DNA from: Phlegmacium glaucopus
Lineage: Eukaryota > Basidiomycota > Agaricomycetes > Agaricales > Cortinariaceae
Direction: 5' to 3'
NCBI GenBank assembly: GCA_015039465.1
Contig: MU130079.1
Span: forward strand, 7,890 to 71,889
Length of the DNA stretch: 64,000 bases
A program made the translations under genes and the position numbers. The notes under the pieces were generated by a model. The model ran no database searches and was not told where the DNA came from. It saw only the letters and a list, made by a program, of their open reading frames with translations. This document shows, one piece after another, positions 31,441 to 43,504 of this stretch. Position 1 is the stretch's first letter. Each line of letters starts with the position of its first letter.

Positions 31441-34400
31441 TCATCGGGCATCATCAGAGATGATGCTTCCGATACTCAAAACATTTTTCTTTCCACTCCC
31501 ACCGGCGTTGCCACCAGCACTATGTCTTTCTCCGTCCCTATCCCTATCCCTGTCTCTGTCCCTGTCCCTGTCCCTGTCCCTATCTCTATCCCTATCCCGC
31601 TCTCTCTCCCGCTCTCTCTCCCTCTCTCTCTCCCTCTCCCGCTCTCTCCCACCATCTCTTTCCCACTCTCTCTCCCCTCTCGCACCAATAGATCTCTCAT
31701 CCCTCTCCCTAGAAGCAGAGTAACCGTTTCGACTACTGCTTCGGAGTTGAATAACGGGGTGATACCCACCACCAGCACCTCCAATACCAGCACCAGTACT
31801 GCCACTCTGAGATGACTGACCAGCAGAAGACGACGATGCCACCCCAACCGCTCCTGCGGAAATCACCGCAGATGACGCCGTTGTCGCCGATGCAGGCGTG
31901 GACGAAGTATGTGGAAGAACAGGACTTCCAGCAGCATGCCCAGCTCTCAACGGAGCCAATTGGATACGATCGCCATGTCCTCCAATAGCACCAACTACCA
32001 TGTTGCCGCTACCACTATTACCATGGCTGCCAGATGGAGAAGAGACGGAACTGGTGATCGACGAACTAGGATTATGCTGCGGCTGTGGCTGCGGCTGCTG
32101 TTGATGTATTTGCGATTGTTGCGGTTGGTGGTGTGGTTGTGGTTGTGGTACTTGCTGCGTTTGTGGTTGTTGATAATAATGTGCTTGATGATGATGAATC
32201 GGAACGCCATGCTGCTGCTGCTGAGGCTGAGGCTGAGGCTGAGGCTGAGGCTGGGGTTGCAAAGATTGTTGAGGCTGCTGATAATGAGCTTGCTGTTGCG
32301 GCATCGGTGCGCCATACGCATCCCACCCACCTCCAAACCCAGTGACAGCACCACCATTAACTCCATTAGTACCACCAGCTGTGGCCGCGATCGCACCAGT
32401 AGTAGCTGGAGTAGTACTCCAGTCCATACCTACCATACCAGGCGCTCCATAAGCAGCATATCCATACGTTGGCGGCGGTAACGGCGGAACATGTGGTCCA
32501 TACATATTATGTCTCGCCATATGCGGCGGTGGAAGCTGATGATGTTGATGAGGGGGTAGATGATACCCATACGGATTTTGTTGATGATACCCAGCTCCGC
32601 TAGCACCACTGCCAGCGCCTCCAGTACCTGCTCTAGGCTGAGGAGATCCAGTTGGGGTAGCTCGGTATGAAGCGGAGTAATCGTATGCCGTTGGGGTATT
32701 CGTAGGCTGTTGTTGCTGCTGTCCTTGTGCTTGTTGCTGTGCCTGCGCCTGCGCCTGTGCTTGCTGCTGCTGCTGCTGTTGCTGATGAGGCGGTGGCGCC
32801 GCAGCCAAATTCGACGGGGGCATTGCATTAGGAGACCCCGTTCCCGTTCCCGAAGCAGGAGCCGCATACTGCGCAGGTGGTGGCGGACCAGGCACAGAAG
32901 GAAGTTGGTGTTGAGGTGGTGATGGTCCATGTTGACTCAACGTTGTGGGAGGCGGGGGCGGAGGCTGTCCCATCTGTTGAAGATGTTGAGGTGGCGGAGG
33001 AGGCTGTTCATAATATCCATACTGAGGAGGAGGAGCATACATCGTGCCAGGATAATCATATCTAGGAGGCGGCATAGGCGGTTGTTGAGGATAAGCGGCA
33101 TAATGGGGATGTACAACGTTTTGAGCTTGGGGGTGTTGCTGCTGGTGTTGTTGCTGTTGCTGGTGATGGTGGTGGTAGTACGCATCGTACATTTGGGGTT
33201 GTGGAGGTGGAGGAGGTAGCGCGCCCCATTGTGGGTAGGGCGCATAACCTTGAGGCAGAGCCGTGTGGTGGGAAGGTATGGCGTGAGAAGGTGGAGGCGG
33301 GATGTGTTGAGGAGCCATTGGCTGTTGCTGTTGTTGAGGTGCTGGAGGTTGTTGAGGAGCGTATTGCGGCTGCTGAGGCGGATGTGGATGTGGGGGAACT
33401 TGACTAGGATCTCGATATAACGGTGGCGGCCCTTGTTGCTGAACTGGCGGAGGAGGCGGTAACACTGCTGGAGTCTGGGGTTGCACCTCAAAAGGTATGA
33501 GTCCACCTCCTCGTCCATCGAAGACGCTGGGACCAGGAAGGGAGCTTGACTGCGCCATATGTAGAGCCATTGAGGCTGCAGTAGAGGGCGGCGGGATATC
33601 CTGGCCTGGTTTAGGAGGCGGCATCGTTTGCGAAGTCTGTGGTGGCGGAGGTATAACAGTAACTGAATGGGCTGCAGGTGGCCATGGTTGTTGGTGCTGT
33701 TGTTGCTGAGGTATAGATGAAAGTCCTGGCCCTGGACCTAGACCTGGTACAGCAGTACCACCTGAGGTATCAATGTCATCGTCTAACCTACTCCGTTTCG
33801 CTTCACGTCGTCTTGAATGTTGACCGTTACTACCCGGTTCATCTTCGTCGCCCCCATCGTCGGAATCATCGGCGTTTGTAATGGGTTGAGATAAAGCGGG
33901 TATAGGTCTTTTACGAACGCGGATATCTTTTCGAATACGAATTTTGATTCCTTGGTCTGCGAGAGAGCATGATAAGGGTGTTGATTCTTGCAATTTAAAA
34001 GTCAGTAGGGAAAAAAGAATAAGAAGCAGGTCAACGGCTTACCTTCCATACCAGGAAACTTCTTCGCAGTATAGACATAAAATGGGGCGGAGTAGATAGA
34101 TTTACAGTGTCGAACATTATTCCTGAGAAGATAAGTTGGTTAGCTATAAATACCAAAAATGGGATATAAACGATGAAATGGCAAGATATATGCGCATATA
34201 GACGGCAATCAGGAGCTTTGGAGGGGTCCATGAAGAATGTGATAAAGATCATTGCCGATCTTTCAGCCGAAAATGTGTGCCAGGACAAGAAAGAAAATAG
34301 CTTACGACACTACTTCAAACAAGCTTAGTTTCAAACGATAGCTTCCTTCTGTTCGTACACTGAGATCTGGAAAGACAAAGAAGCCAGCATCTAAAACGAA

Positions 34401-35164
34401 CAGTGTTCATCAGAAACATGTCGTACCCAATGAGTACAAGCTTCGAACCTTCGTTGTTATGTTGAGGGTCTTTAAGATGATACAACGACGAGACGACTGA
34501 ACCAGTTGTACATCTCGTTCTACCGTCCTAGAAATAAGTGTATAAGTTGATAAATATAGTAGTACCCTGGATTGATTTCATGTCGATCAAAATGTACCTT
34601 GAGCCAATGCAATTCGGCATCATCATCTGGTCTGGCTAGACTTGCGAACATGAAGTAATATGGGTTTTGAAGAAAGGACTGGGCATAGCTTGCTGCATCG
34701 ATGGGATCCTCAGGATGGAGACGAGCAGTTGAAGCAGCACTGGGAGTAGGAGATCCTGGTGCGGAACCCGAAGTACTGTTCCTGCGCCGGCGAGAGGGTG
34801 TCGTTGAGGATCCCGATTGTTGGGCTACTGGGTCGATCACCCGGAGTTGAACGATGGGTGGCGGGTCGATAGGCCTACGGTCAGCTGATAAAATAAAATG
34901 GATAAGTAGAGCGAAAGAGGAGAGGATGTTGGATTGTACCTTTACCGCCAACACCGCACATACGAGCCTGCTTCGGCTCTTGTCTGACTACCAACTCGTA
35001 TATCCTGCGATGGTCAGGATTATAAGAACATGGGTGGAAGGAAGGCATTTCAGAAAGAGAGGTTGGAAAGCAAGGATGGGATATGGGAAGACTGTGCATT
35101 CCCACACCAAATAACGCGGTACTGGACGAGTCTCTATCGACGTAGGGACATTATATTGACCCAT
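31441..35164 (-). CDS. VosA-type velvet-domain regulator with long Pro/Gln-rich C-terminus
   Basis: Velvet proteins are fungal transcription factors (NF-kB-like fold) coupling development, spore viability and secondary metabolism. Exons on the minus strand: ~35164-35106 (start and donor tentative), 35004-34940, 34884-34598, 34527-34449, 34390-34306, 34122-34043, 33986-31441; phases agree and give about 1066 residues. Velvet motifs: [96 protein letters not shown] and [20 protein letters not shown]; the last two point to the VosA branch. A ~40-residue Ser/Arg/Pro insert splits the domain. The last exon encodes ~780 residues rich in P, Q, H, Y and G, then alternating ER and DR dipeptides, and ends [13 protein letters not shown]. 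The tail is much longer than the velvet domain. Confidence 0.88.
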
Positions 35165-38122
35165 ATCCAAGGATTCGGTGCTGACCAGGAAAAGATACAG
35201 TGGCAGGTGAAGACTAACTCACAGTCGATCTCTATCGTGGGCATACTGACCTGTCATCGTTGTCGACGACGACGAGATGACGGTTGAACTGTGATGAGGA
35301 AGGATGGGTTGTGGAAGGATGCTGTGATCCATGCGTGCCCTAATGTATTAGCCTTTGGATGTGAATCTTTCGTTCATGTTGTATTACCAATCCTTTGGAA
35401 GTTATTCCCACCAACTACTGGTCCTCCCACACCAATCTACCGGTACAAGATTCAATTTCCTGTCAACCTCCGGCGCCATCGTTCTGGGTTGCTCTCTCAT
35501 CATGCATCATGGTTCACGCACGGCTACGGTAATCATCTCACTCAACCCAGATCCCAAAGTTTCGGACTTCGGACATTCTATAATCTCACAGTATAGAGAA
35601 AAGAACCATGCATTGCCTCCCACAACCCACGAAAAACTTCAAGACACACCGTAATGGGTTCCGAAACTTTGGCTAGGCAGACACGCAGACAACCCCCAGT
35701 CGGGCTAAGACTCCGGACGCTATAAAAACTTTTCGGTCTCCTCCGATCACCATTGCACCACTTATGCCCACTAGCATGATATCAACTCTCAAGTTTTCAT
35801 CCAACCAAAGGTACATAGCGTGGAAATATAGGTTGAATTAGATCTAGCCAGAATCCAGACATTATATTTCCGGCCCTTTCTTCTTCAAGCATATCATATT
35901 TGACCTACGTACCAGGAACAACCAGGTCAAAACACAGAAAACCTGGAAGAAAAAGACCATCTCCTGCCGCTGTCTTCATGCATGATCAGTCATTTTGGAC
36001 CTTTGGAGCGATTTTGAGGTCCGGCGGTACCCCCTTTTCCTTGGCACCCATGGATCCGGATATCAACGAAATCAACGGCCGTCCCTTCATGTCCCTTTCT
36101 TCCGTGCCATTCCGTGCCGTGTGCAACACCACACGTAACCTAGGTCCGAAGTATCCGTACTCTACACGAGGCGGAGGACGCAGTTGGTCACCTAGTGAGT
36201 GGTAAGTGCTTTTGGTCACCTTCAAATCAACGCTGGTCTAAGTTCTGTAATCTACTCAGGCAGTTCTCCACGGACTACCTCTGCTCCCGACACGCTTCCG
36301 CACCAACCACCACGATACTATTCGCCTGAAAGTTAAGGTTATCGCCTTATTTCTTCTTCTTTAAGGGTACGAAACAGATTTAAGTTACCTCGTTCGAATT
36401 CGAATTCAAGGCATCATACATATTTTTTTATGTTTCCACCCCAGCTACAATCCAGTCTCCCCATTTCTTACATGACAACCCTCACTAGAGGATGCATGCA
36501 CGCTCGACAGTGACTGATTAATTTCTAGGTTACGACGTGAGGCCTCAAACCTTCCTACCTCGAGAAAAAAGATCCCACTCGAACACTTATACTTTTATCT
36601 CCACTCTTCTTCGGGTAACTCTCCGATTTTTTATCATCCAAGGTCAAAGTAAACATATCATTACTCCACGTCTCCACTAGTAACGTGAGTGTGATGTTCC
36701 TTTCGTAGTTTTAACTACGCTCAAACTTCTTCTCTCCCAGTATGACCAAATTCATCCGGCATTTTATTGTTAAATATTCCGATTGGTTAGCTCATGCCCC
36801 CAAATTCATGGCCTCGAGGTATCTAAATTTATTTCTCTTCTCCAAATATCCTTCAAGTACTCTGTGGGCTGTCAGTGGCGCGCTCGCCTTTTCTCCGAGC
36901 TTTGAATTGCTCACCTGGGTCCTGTTGGAGGTTTAACTTCCTCAGCACGACCAAACCCCAAGTATTGGCAAGATATCCAGTTGATCACCGAAGGTCCTCC
37001 GCACGTTAAAGTTCAAAAAGCCTTGAGGTCGAAACAACAAACTATCTAAAATTATTTAAAATAAAGTTCCCCTAACTATAGCATTATACTCTTCCAATCG
37101 GTGCTTTTTATCCGAAAAATTTGTACCTAATCATTTAACTTCCATTTTATATATATAAAACAAACGTTAACGTTTCTCTCTCTTCTCATCGAGCTGCAAG
37201 CCTGAATGAAGCCTTCGATTTCCAAATTTGCAAGTTGAAACTCACACCACGTCTTACTGGCCATGCTTCTACGTACTACACTTGTGGATAGAATGCCCCT
37301 GGGCTAGAATCTAGAACCCAGAGACCTGAATGCCGGAAAAAAAAAAGAAGGGTTCAACCTCGTTCCATAAAATAAAAAAGGAATCTCGTATCAGCTGGGG
37401 AGGAAAATGGGTCCCAGGCTCATGGCGCTGCCTTATTGTGTGAATGTGAAACGTGAATACCTATAAAAACCACACTGACAAGTGACACTTTTGGGTAACC
37501 CATGACCAAAATGACCAAATTCTAGGGTGAAGGTTAGTCCACTCGGTTCAAATTCCCAATCTCCGCAATTACCACAAAACTAAATACATATGAATCTTCC
37601 TTGTGTTTTTCCAAAAACAAAAAAATTAAATTAAATTGCCCGGACCTTTCCCATTCATTCATTTCATAGTGAAACTTCTCCACCGCCTTTTGGCATGTTG
37701 TGCGTCATTGATAATGTTAGCCATGCGTATAGTATGTTCCATTTTCGGTTTCTATGAGATCCTAGAATGAGAAGCAACGGTTAGAGAACGCCCAACGTCT
37801 CCCAACGTTCACTTGACACTGAGTGATGATGATTATTATCGCCACCTTATCAAGCCTTGTCAGGTTTTGACCGTCAAGAGCCATGTCACGAGCTTATTCG
37901 CTACTATTATAGCTACCCCTTCCAAGCTTCATAGGTCATCCTCTGCTGGTATGACCCCTTTCATCTGACCCAACAACACTCGCATACAATCAATTTATTT
38001 ATTTCAAAGCTTTGGCTCAGCCTGAGGCTGACGTGCCTCTTGGTACTACCCTCATAGCGGGTTGGAAGTTGGGAACGGTTGATATCGACGATATCATCTA
38101 CTAATAATATCCCAAGGTCCAT
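35165..38122. other. Upstream region of the velvet gene and intergenic DNA
   Basis: No convincing gene. Around 35246-35258 the minus strand has ATGACAG followed by GTCAGT, which could be a tiny first exon of the velvet gene, so its promoter may start further upstream. CpG content is normal and ORFs are short without recognisable domains. Confidence 0.5.
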
Positions 38123-38211
38123 GATTACTTAAGTATACGAATTCCTCCGACGATTCGTGTATCCATGGGCCATGGACACAGGAATCGTCGGGGGAACCCG
38201 TATACTTAATC
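38123..38211. repeat. Imperfect 89-bp palindrome
   Basis: GATTACTTAAGTATACG ... on the left pairs with CGTATACTTAATC on the right; TTCCTCCGACGATTC pairs with GAATCGTCGGGGGAA. The centre is CCATGGGCCATGG (38163-38175). The arms are about 38-40 nt with few mismatches. It could be a small MITE or a cruciform-forming site. Confidence 0.75.
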
Positions 38212-39734
38212 ACCCCATGCTCTGGATGCTTACAACCCTGTTAATTTGCATTCCCTGACGGCAGCACCTCAAGTGAGAGGCTTGACTCTTATTAAACTCT
38301 CAAACAGCAGAACCATCCCAGGGTCATGAAGGCAATATGAGGCATTCTGAATCGATATCATTATTAACCAACTTCCGGGTACTACCGCGGGTTTCATGCG
38401 TTAAAAAACCTAGGGTAACAGTAACACTGTTATCAACGTGTTATTATCTTAACGTAGGTGCTATTGAGAGGTTCTGTGCATGTTAAAAATTGTCGAAAAT
38501 TCCACCTATAATTTCCACTGGTCGCAAATGACATGATTATTGAGTCGGAGGATTCCTGAAATTTAACTACTTCATTGTGACCCTGTACGGCGCTCTTGGC
38601 ATCGAACCCCTTTCCGATTCACGATGAGCATTGAGTTCTGCTTGACAGACTCAAGCCACTTGGCACTGCATCAAAGCCGGCTGATGGCCTCTTCTTTTCG
38701 AAAACGAAAATTTCAAGCGAATTTTGGGGTACAACAAAAATGTTACATAACGGTTGTAGGCATTAAATTTTAACATTTTAGTAACAGCTCGTTTATATAA
38801 ACAGTTACTTACAAGTAGTTAAAAAAGTTAATAACAATGTTTAAATTTCACCGTAACCGGCCGTAACCCTAGTTAAAAAACCTGTTAAAAACCCTTCGAC
38901 TTTTTCAAGTTTTTGACTAGCAAATTTCCAAGTTCCAACACAGTGGTATTCAAGGTTCCCAGGGCCATCATACGTATGCCCCAAATAACCGCAGTTGTCA
39001 TTGGTCGGTCTCCATACCGGTCCCCGTTCTCCGGAACCATCTCTTTTGCATTGGCAATTGAAGTCAAGTCCCTGGTTGCAAAGAGATAACCCTGTTATGC
39101 CAAGCATAAATTCACCGACACGGTGAATTATCTTTGTCTGCTGCTCAGATAGCCAAACCAAGCCGTACAATTGAAGGTGCATTCGAAATACCATTTCATA
39201 TGCTTATCAAGTGCAAATTGGCGCAGCCGTAATCGACGGGGGCCCGTATGTAGTCAGCCTCTTGAAAGATGTGTTCTCAAAAATAACGCTAAAACGGTTA
39301 GATGTCTACCTTGTCCCATGATCGGAAGGTAGCGGATGTCCAGACAAAAGATGTCATTGTCATCCACAAAACGGCCCGTGTCTTGCTCTCGCGGTTCGAC
39401 CTTATGTTGTTTTCTGGCATTGCTTGATCTTACCACAATGCAGACTCGGACCGGGGAGGGCTATGAGTAAGACGAGTACTCAGTACCTCAGTCCTCATGT
39501 CCCCTTGAACGCCGTTGAAGCCTGTATGCCAACGAAAAGGATGTGATATTACTACGTATTCCGAGGATCCGCTGCTATCATCAATTTTGATTCAGATATC
39601 AACAAAGGAACCGTCCCCGTAATATCACACAGTGTAATTTCGGGTGGGTAATACCTCATGGTGGTCTTTACCCTTACGACCTTTTTTGCCGAATATCAGC
39701 TCAATCATGTAACGTATCTTTCAACTGTGGTTAA
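38212..39734. other. Intergenic DNA without a supported gene
   Basis: TTAAAAAACC and GTAACAGTAAC-type words recur at 38401-38425, 38755-38790 and 38855-38890 and suggest remnants of a small repeat. A 117-codon minus-strand ORF (38841-39194) has no recognisable domain. Confidence 0.45.
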
Positions 39735-41761
39735 TCAATGATACGCACCTCGTGTTGAGCATGCATATTCGGAATACTTGGTTTCGGCACTCGCAGAGAA
39801 CGGATCAGAATGCATGAGTAGCATGTTTTGTGACATTGATTGTGGTTCTCCGAATAATACATTCGAGGGGAGCTTGAGCTCTAATGATTCCTCCATTCTT
39901 TCTCGCAGTTGTCTGCGAGCGTTAAACCTGGGAAAGAATCCATTACGACGATAAGTAGAGACATCGAATGTAAGCGGTAAAAGTTGGAATTATCTTACAT
40001 AGCAAGTATTGAGTTTGCGTATACTGCATGGCATCGTAAAAAAGGTCAGTTACTGAGAAGAGAATGGCAGAATAGTGCAGACTAACGTCGAGTCATCGAA
40101 AATTCCATGCTGAGATAGAGGAGTGAAGTGGGCTGAACAACGTACTGAACAATGATGATAGGTATATGAAAGTATCAACGTCGATGGATGAACAAAACTC
40201 ACCAAGGCAATGCACATAATGGCGGCAAAACTATTGAAAAAAATGGTCAGAATTCCAGTTATAGGTCCAGTGGAACCTTTTGCTAAACCTTGTCAGGAGA
40301 CCAGTAGCAATGAAATACTGGATCAGAGTTTCGACCACACTTTCAGTCCTAGCACGCAAGCATGAGAAAAGAAAACCACGATGTCCGCGTCACTTACCTT
40401 CGAGTACCGCCATTACTTTTATACAAAATCACACACATGGCAGCGGCGATCGTACAATCCAAAAGAGCCGTGGAGCCGAAGCCAATATATATGACATACT
40501 TTGTTAAGGTAAGTAACATTACCAGATCAATGTAAGTTACATACCTCAATTTCGGGGGAGTAACCAAAGACAGTTGTAATTTTGCGCCTTACGATGGTGG
40601 TTTGGATTTCGATTTGTCCTAAAAACCGCAGATATGGGGCACTCACAATTCCTGTAAGAAAACTAACAAATAATAAAGATGAGTGAAAAAAAAAGGATAT
40701 CATGCTTTACTTACATATTGCAATAGCTGCGATGGGAACGCCGATTATTTAGAAAATTTAATATCGCGAGGGAAGGAAGCGAAAGACCTAGCGCATAAAC
40801 AGCAGCCAAAACGACAAAGGACTATGCGACCATCAGTTTAGTTGTTATTTAGTAGATGCAGAGCTTACTTGCACAACGAGAGTGAATCTTCGAGGTAATA
40901 ATAGCAGATTCTGCGACACTAAATGGATAAAATGAACAACGGATCTCCAAAGTTAACGCTAATAGACAAACTCACATCGCCAGATCTGCGACAGATAGAA
41001 GCTGAAAAAACGGAATGGTCACATGTATACACTGCATGAAGGGCCAACAATGACAGCGCTCACAATTGTACAAGAACAACAAGAACGGCCTAGGATTAAC
41101 AGTAATAGAATTGACGGGTTTGACAGTTGTCCAAAGTCATGAAAGGTTTTTCGTACCTGAACTGCGGCCAATGCCTTGAATTTGAAATTGAACTGTAAGG
41201 CACCGAATGAACGTGTAAATACAGTCCAAATATATACCTTGAGACTCCTATACAGCAATGGAAGTAAGCGGGCAATGTCGAGTCAAATTTAATGAAAGGA
41301 GGGTGAACACACCAAAGTACTTGAGGACCTAGATCGGGATATCCCACCAGTAGAAGGATAAAAGAATAAACCATATACACGCCAAAAACAAGGTTTAATA
41401 AGTCGAGCGAGCTGTCGGACAATCACGTTCATTGTTCATGTGGATGAAGGTATTCCCATAGAAATCCGCCTCACCAGATAATAGCAACCTAAGAGCTCGA
41501 GCACGTATTTAACGACAGAGGTGTTTAGATAGAAGAATAATAACTCACCAATGACTTTCGAAACACTGAATCATTTATATTAGTAGTATAGTATTGATAA
41601 GCTTGTCGTAGTGTGATTCCGAATAATCTGTGACGTTGAAAGCGTCAACCTAAAGACCAGTGTTATCAATCAAAGATGTATTTGGAGAGAACGTACATAG
41701 TTCCAAGCGTAAAGCCAAAGAACGCTCCTCCTATCGTCGAATGTAGGTCTTGGGGAGGCAT
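39735..41761 (-). CDS. DUF6534-type multi-pass membrane protein with many small exons
   Basis: Start ATG at 41761 (MPPQDLHSTIGGAFFGFTLG), exon 1 ends 41697 at GTACGT, exon 2 is 41627-41549 (LFGITLRQAYQYY...NDSVFRK). Further minus-strand exons give SLDLLNLVFGVYMVYSFILL, W-S-L-K (a 10-nt exon), FKALAAVQ, AVLVVLVQFFYLSQIWRLS, QNLLLLPRRFTLVVQ, SFVVLAAVYAL, YIGFGSTALLDCTIAAAMC, RTESVVETLIQYFIATGLL, SFAAIMCIAL and FNARRQLRERMEESLELK, ending GAYH-stop at 39735. The order (about seven hydrophobic segments, STALLD, T.SVV..L..Y...TGLLT, LNAR-like end) is that of the basidiomycete DUF6534 family; the function is unknown. Splice phases fit at nearly every joint; the joint after SFVVLAAVYAL is unresolved and could be damaged. 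Length ~340 residues, normal for the family. Confidence 0.75.
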
Positions 41762-43504
41762 GGTGGTCGTAAATGTGGTGTTCATACTTGTTCCTTTCGC
41801 TTGTTATATAATCGACTCTATTGAGGGCTGCGATGACTCGGATGAGCGAAGACGTGAGTGGTCGTAAAAAAAAAGGTTGGTTGGCGAAGGGGTGTGGACA
41901 AGGAAGAACTTGAACAAGCATGCTGCATCCTTGTCCAAGTCACTTGTCAGGGAAATAACGTCAGTAAGATTCCATCAGGGTTGCAACGTTGCCAGGTGGT
42001 CTCGACTATTTCGGGTACCTGCTCACAATCAATAAGATAAGATTAAAAATTGAATACCCGGTCTTCGTAGTACCCGGCGAGCCTCGAGGTTTGCCCGAGG
42101 TCACACAATTCGACTTATTTCCCTGCATCGTTACTACATCATAGTAGTAGATACATTGATATCGTCCACACTTGTTGATAACGCAGCGCACTCAAGGTAC
42201 TTTTAGCTGGCACCAATTGGAGGTAAAATCTCATTCGTTTATGGTATCTAAATAACTTATTACATCCACTTGTCAAATCCGTCATTGTCCATGACGGCCG
42301 GAATGGTGAACGTTACTAATACTAGTTTACATCGTAACTTGGTTTTTAAAGCATCATGGTTACGCTTGGCTGACCGTGACCACCAGAACTAGCACCCGTG
42401 GAGATCGACTGGTTTTGAGTGGGCCATTGCCTTCAGCATGGCAGATCCGAGTTCTGTCAGATCAAGTGTTGAACGTTGAACGTTGAACAGATATCTTACG
42501 ATACTATTATGGGAGCTCAGTTATCCGCATAGTCCTACAAGTGTAACGCCATGGGTTTTATTTTAAACTGATCTGGGGACATGCAGGTTGTGGGTGGATG
42601 GGGGGTCGTTCGTGCTCCTCCAATCGACTGGAGGCTTTCTAACTGGATTTCTAGCGCTCTGTAGATGAAGCCTGTTAATTTCGAGAGATTTGGTGGAATG
42701 AAAGATGGTGGACAGACCCCCTGGACTTTTGGTTCGGCGGCCAGCCAAATGTTGGCACTTCAGGTTGAGTTTAAACTTCGCAGTACAAAATCCGAGATCC
42801 GAGGAGGTATTCAGAAGCCGACCGGCTAAATCCGCATGAAACTGGCACCCCTCAGCGCTCAGCGCTCAGGTTGTAAAGACCAAGTTCTCAATCCTGAGAA
42901 CTCGGAACAATGATTTTGTATGTATACAGCCTATATCTGGACCAATTGGCAGAGATGTATATACAATCGCATGGCATGATAAGTATCATGTAACAGCACG
43001 AATCCAACGGACGCTTGGTACTGGCCAGATGCTTATTTGGAATCATAAGCTTGGAGTTGCAGAAAAAGGCAATTATCCCATTTTACAGCCTTTTATAATA
43101 TCTACAACACAAAACAGCACTTATATCATCGACATTCCCTCCCAGGCTTATGCCACAAAAGTCCAGAGGAGTCCACTATCAGAGGTACCTCAAGTTACCC
43201 CTTGACACATCACACATCGATACTTTATGATTATAGGTCTATTGACTAAAAAGAAGACTAAAACTGGGAAACTTCAGCACTTGGAATTTGAAAACATACA
43301 TATGTATATTCCGTTGATATTCCGTAAACCTGTGGGAGATAAACGACCCGATCCCGCGCACGTTTTTGAAAAAGTTTCCACACAAAGCCGAAAACAGCGC
43401 AACACGCAACTTTTTCCCAAGTTACTGATGTCCAGACTCTCAAGATGGGCGGCTAAAGCTCTACTTCAGTGTTATTCGCCAGAATTACAGGACGAAATAA
43501 AGTA
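41762..43504. other. Intergenic DNA before the F-box array
   Basis: No gene seen. Short direct repeats GTTGAACGTTGAACGTTGAAC (42470-42490) and GCGCTCAGCGCTCAG (42855-42869). From about 43390 the sequence resembles the upstream regions of the later array units (CGCAACACGCAAC, TTTTTCCCAAGTTACTGATGTCCAG). Confidence 0.55.

Noticed and set aside
31441..33420. Several long ORFs in other frames of the velvet last exon
   Set aside because: CAG/CCA-type repeats stay open in several frames; only the frame continuing the velvet domain through phase-consistent introns is convincing.
35900..36205. 101-codon plus-strand ORF upstream of the velvet gene
   Set aside because: No recognisable domain or intron-supported extension; composition like the surrounding non-coding DNA.
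37530..37570. Possible tRNA T-arm (GGTTCAAATTCCC)
   Set aside because: No acceptor, D-arm or anticodon arm could be placed around it.
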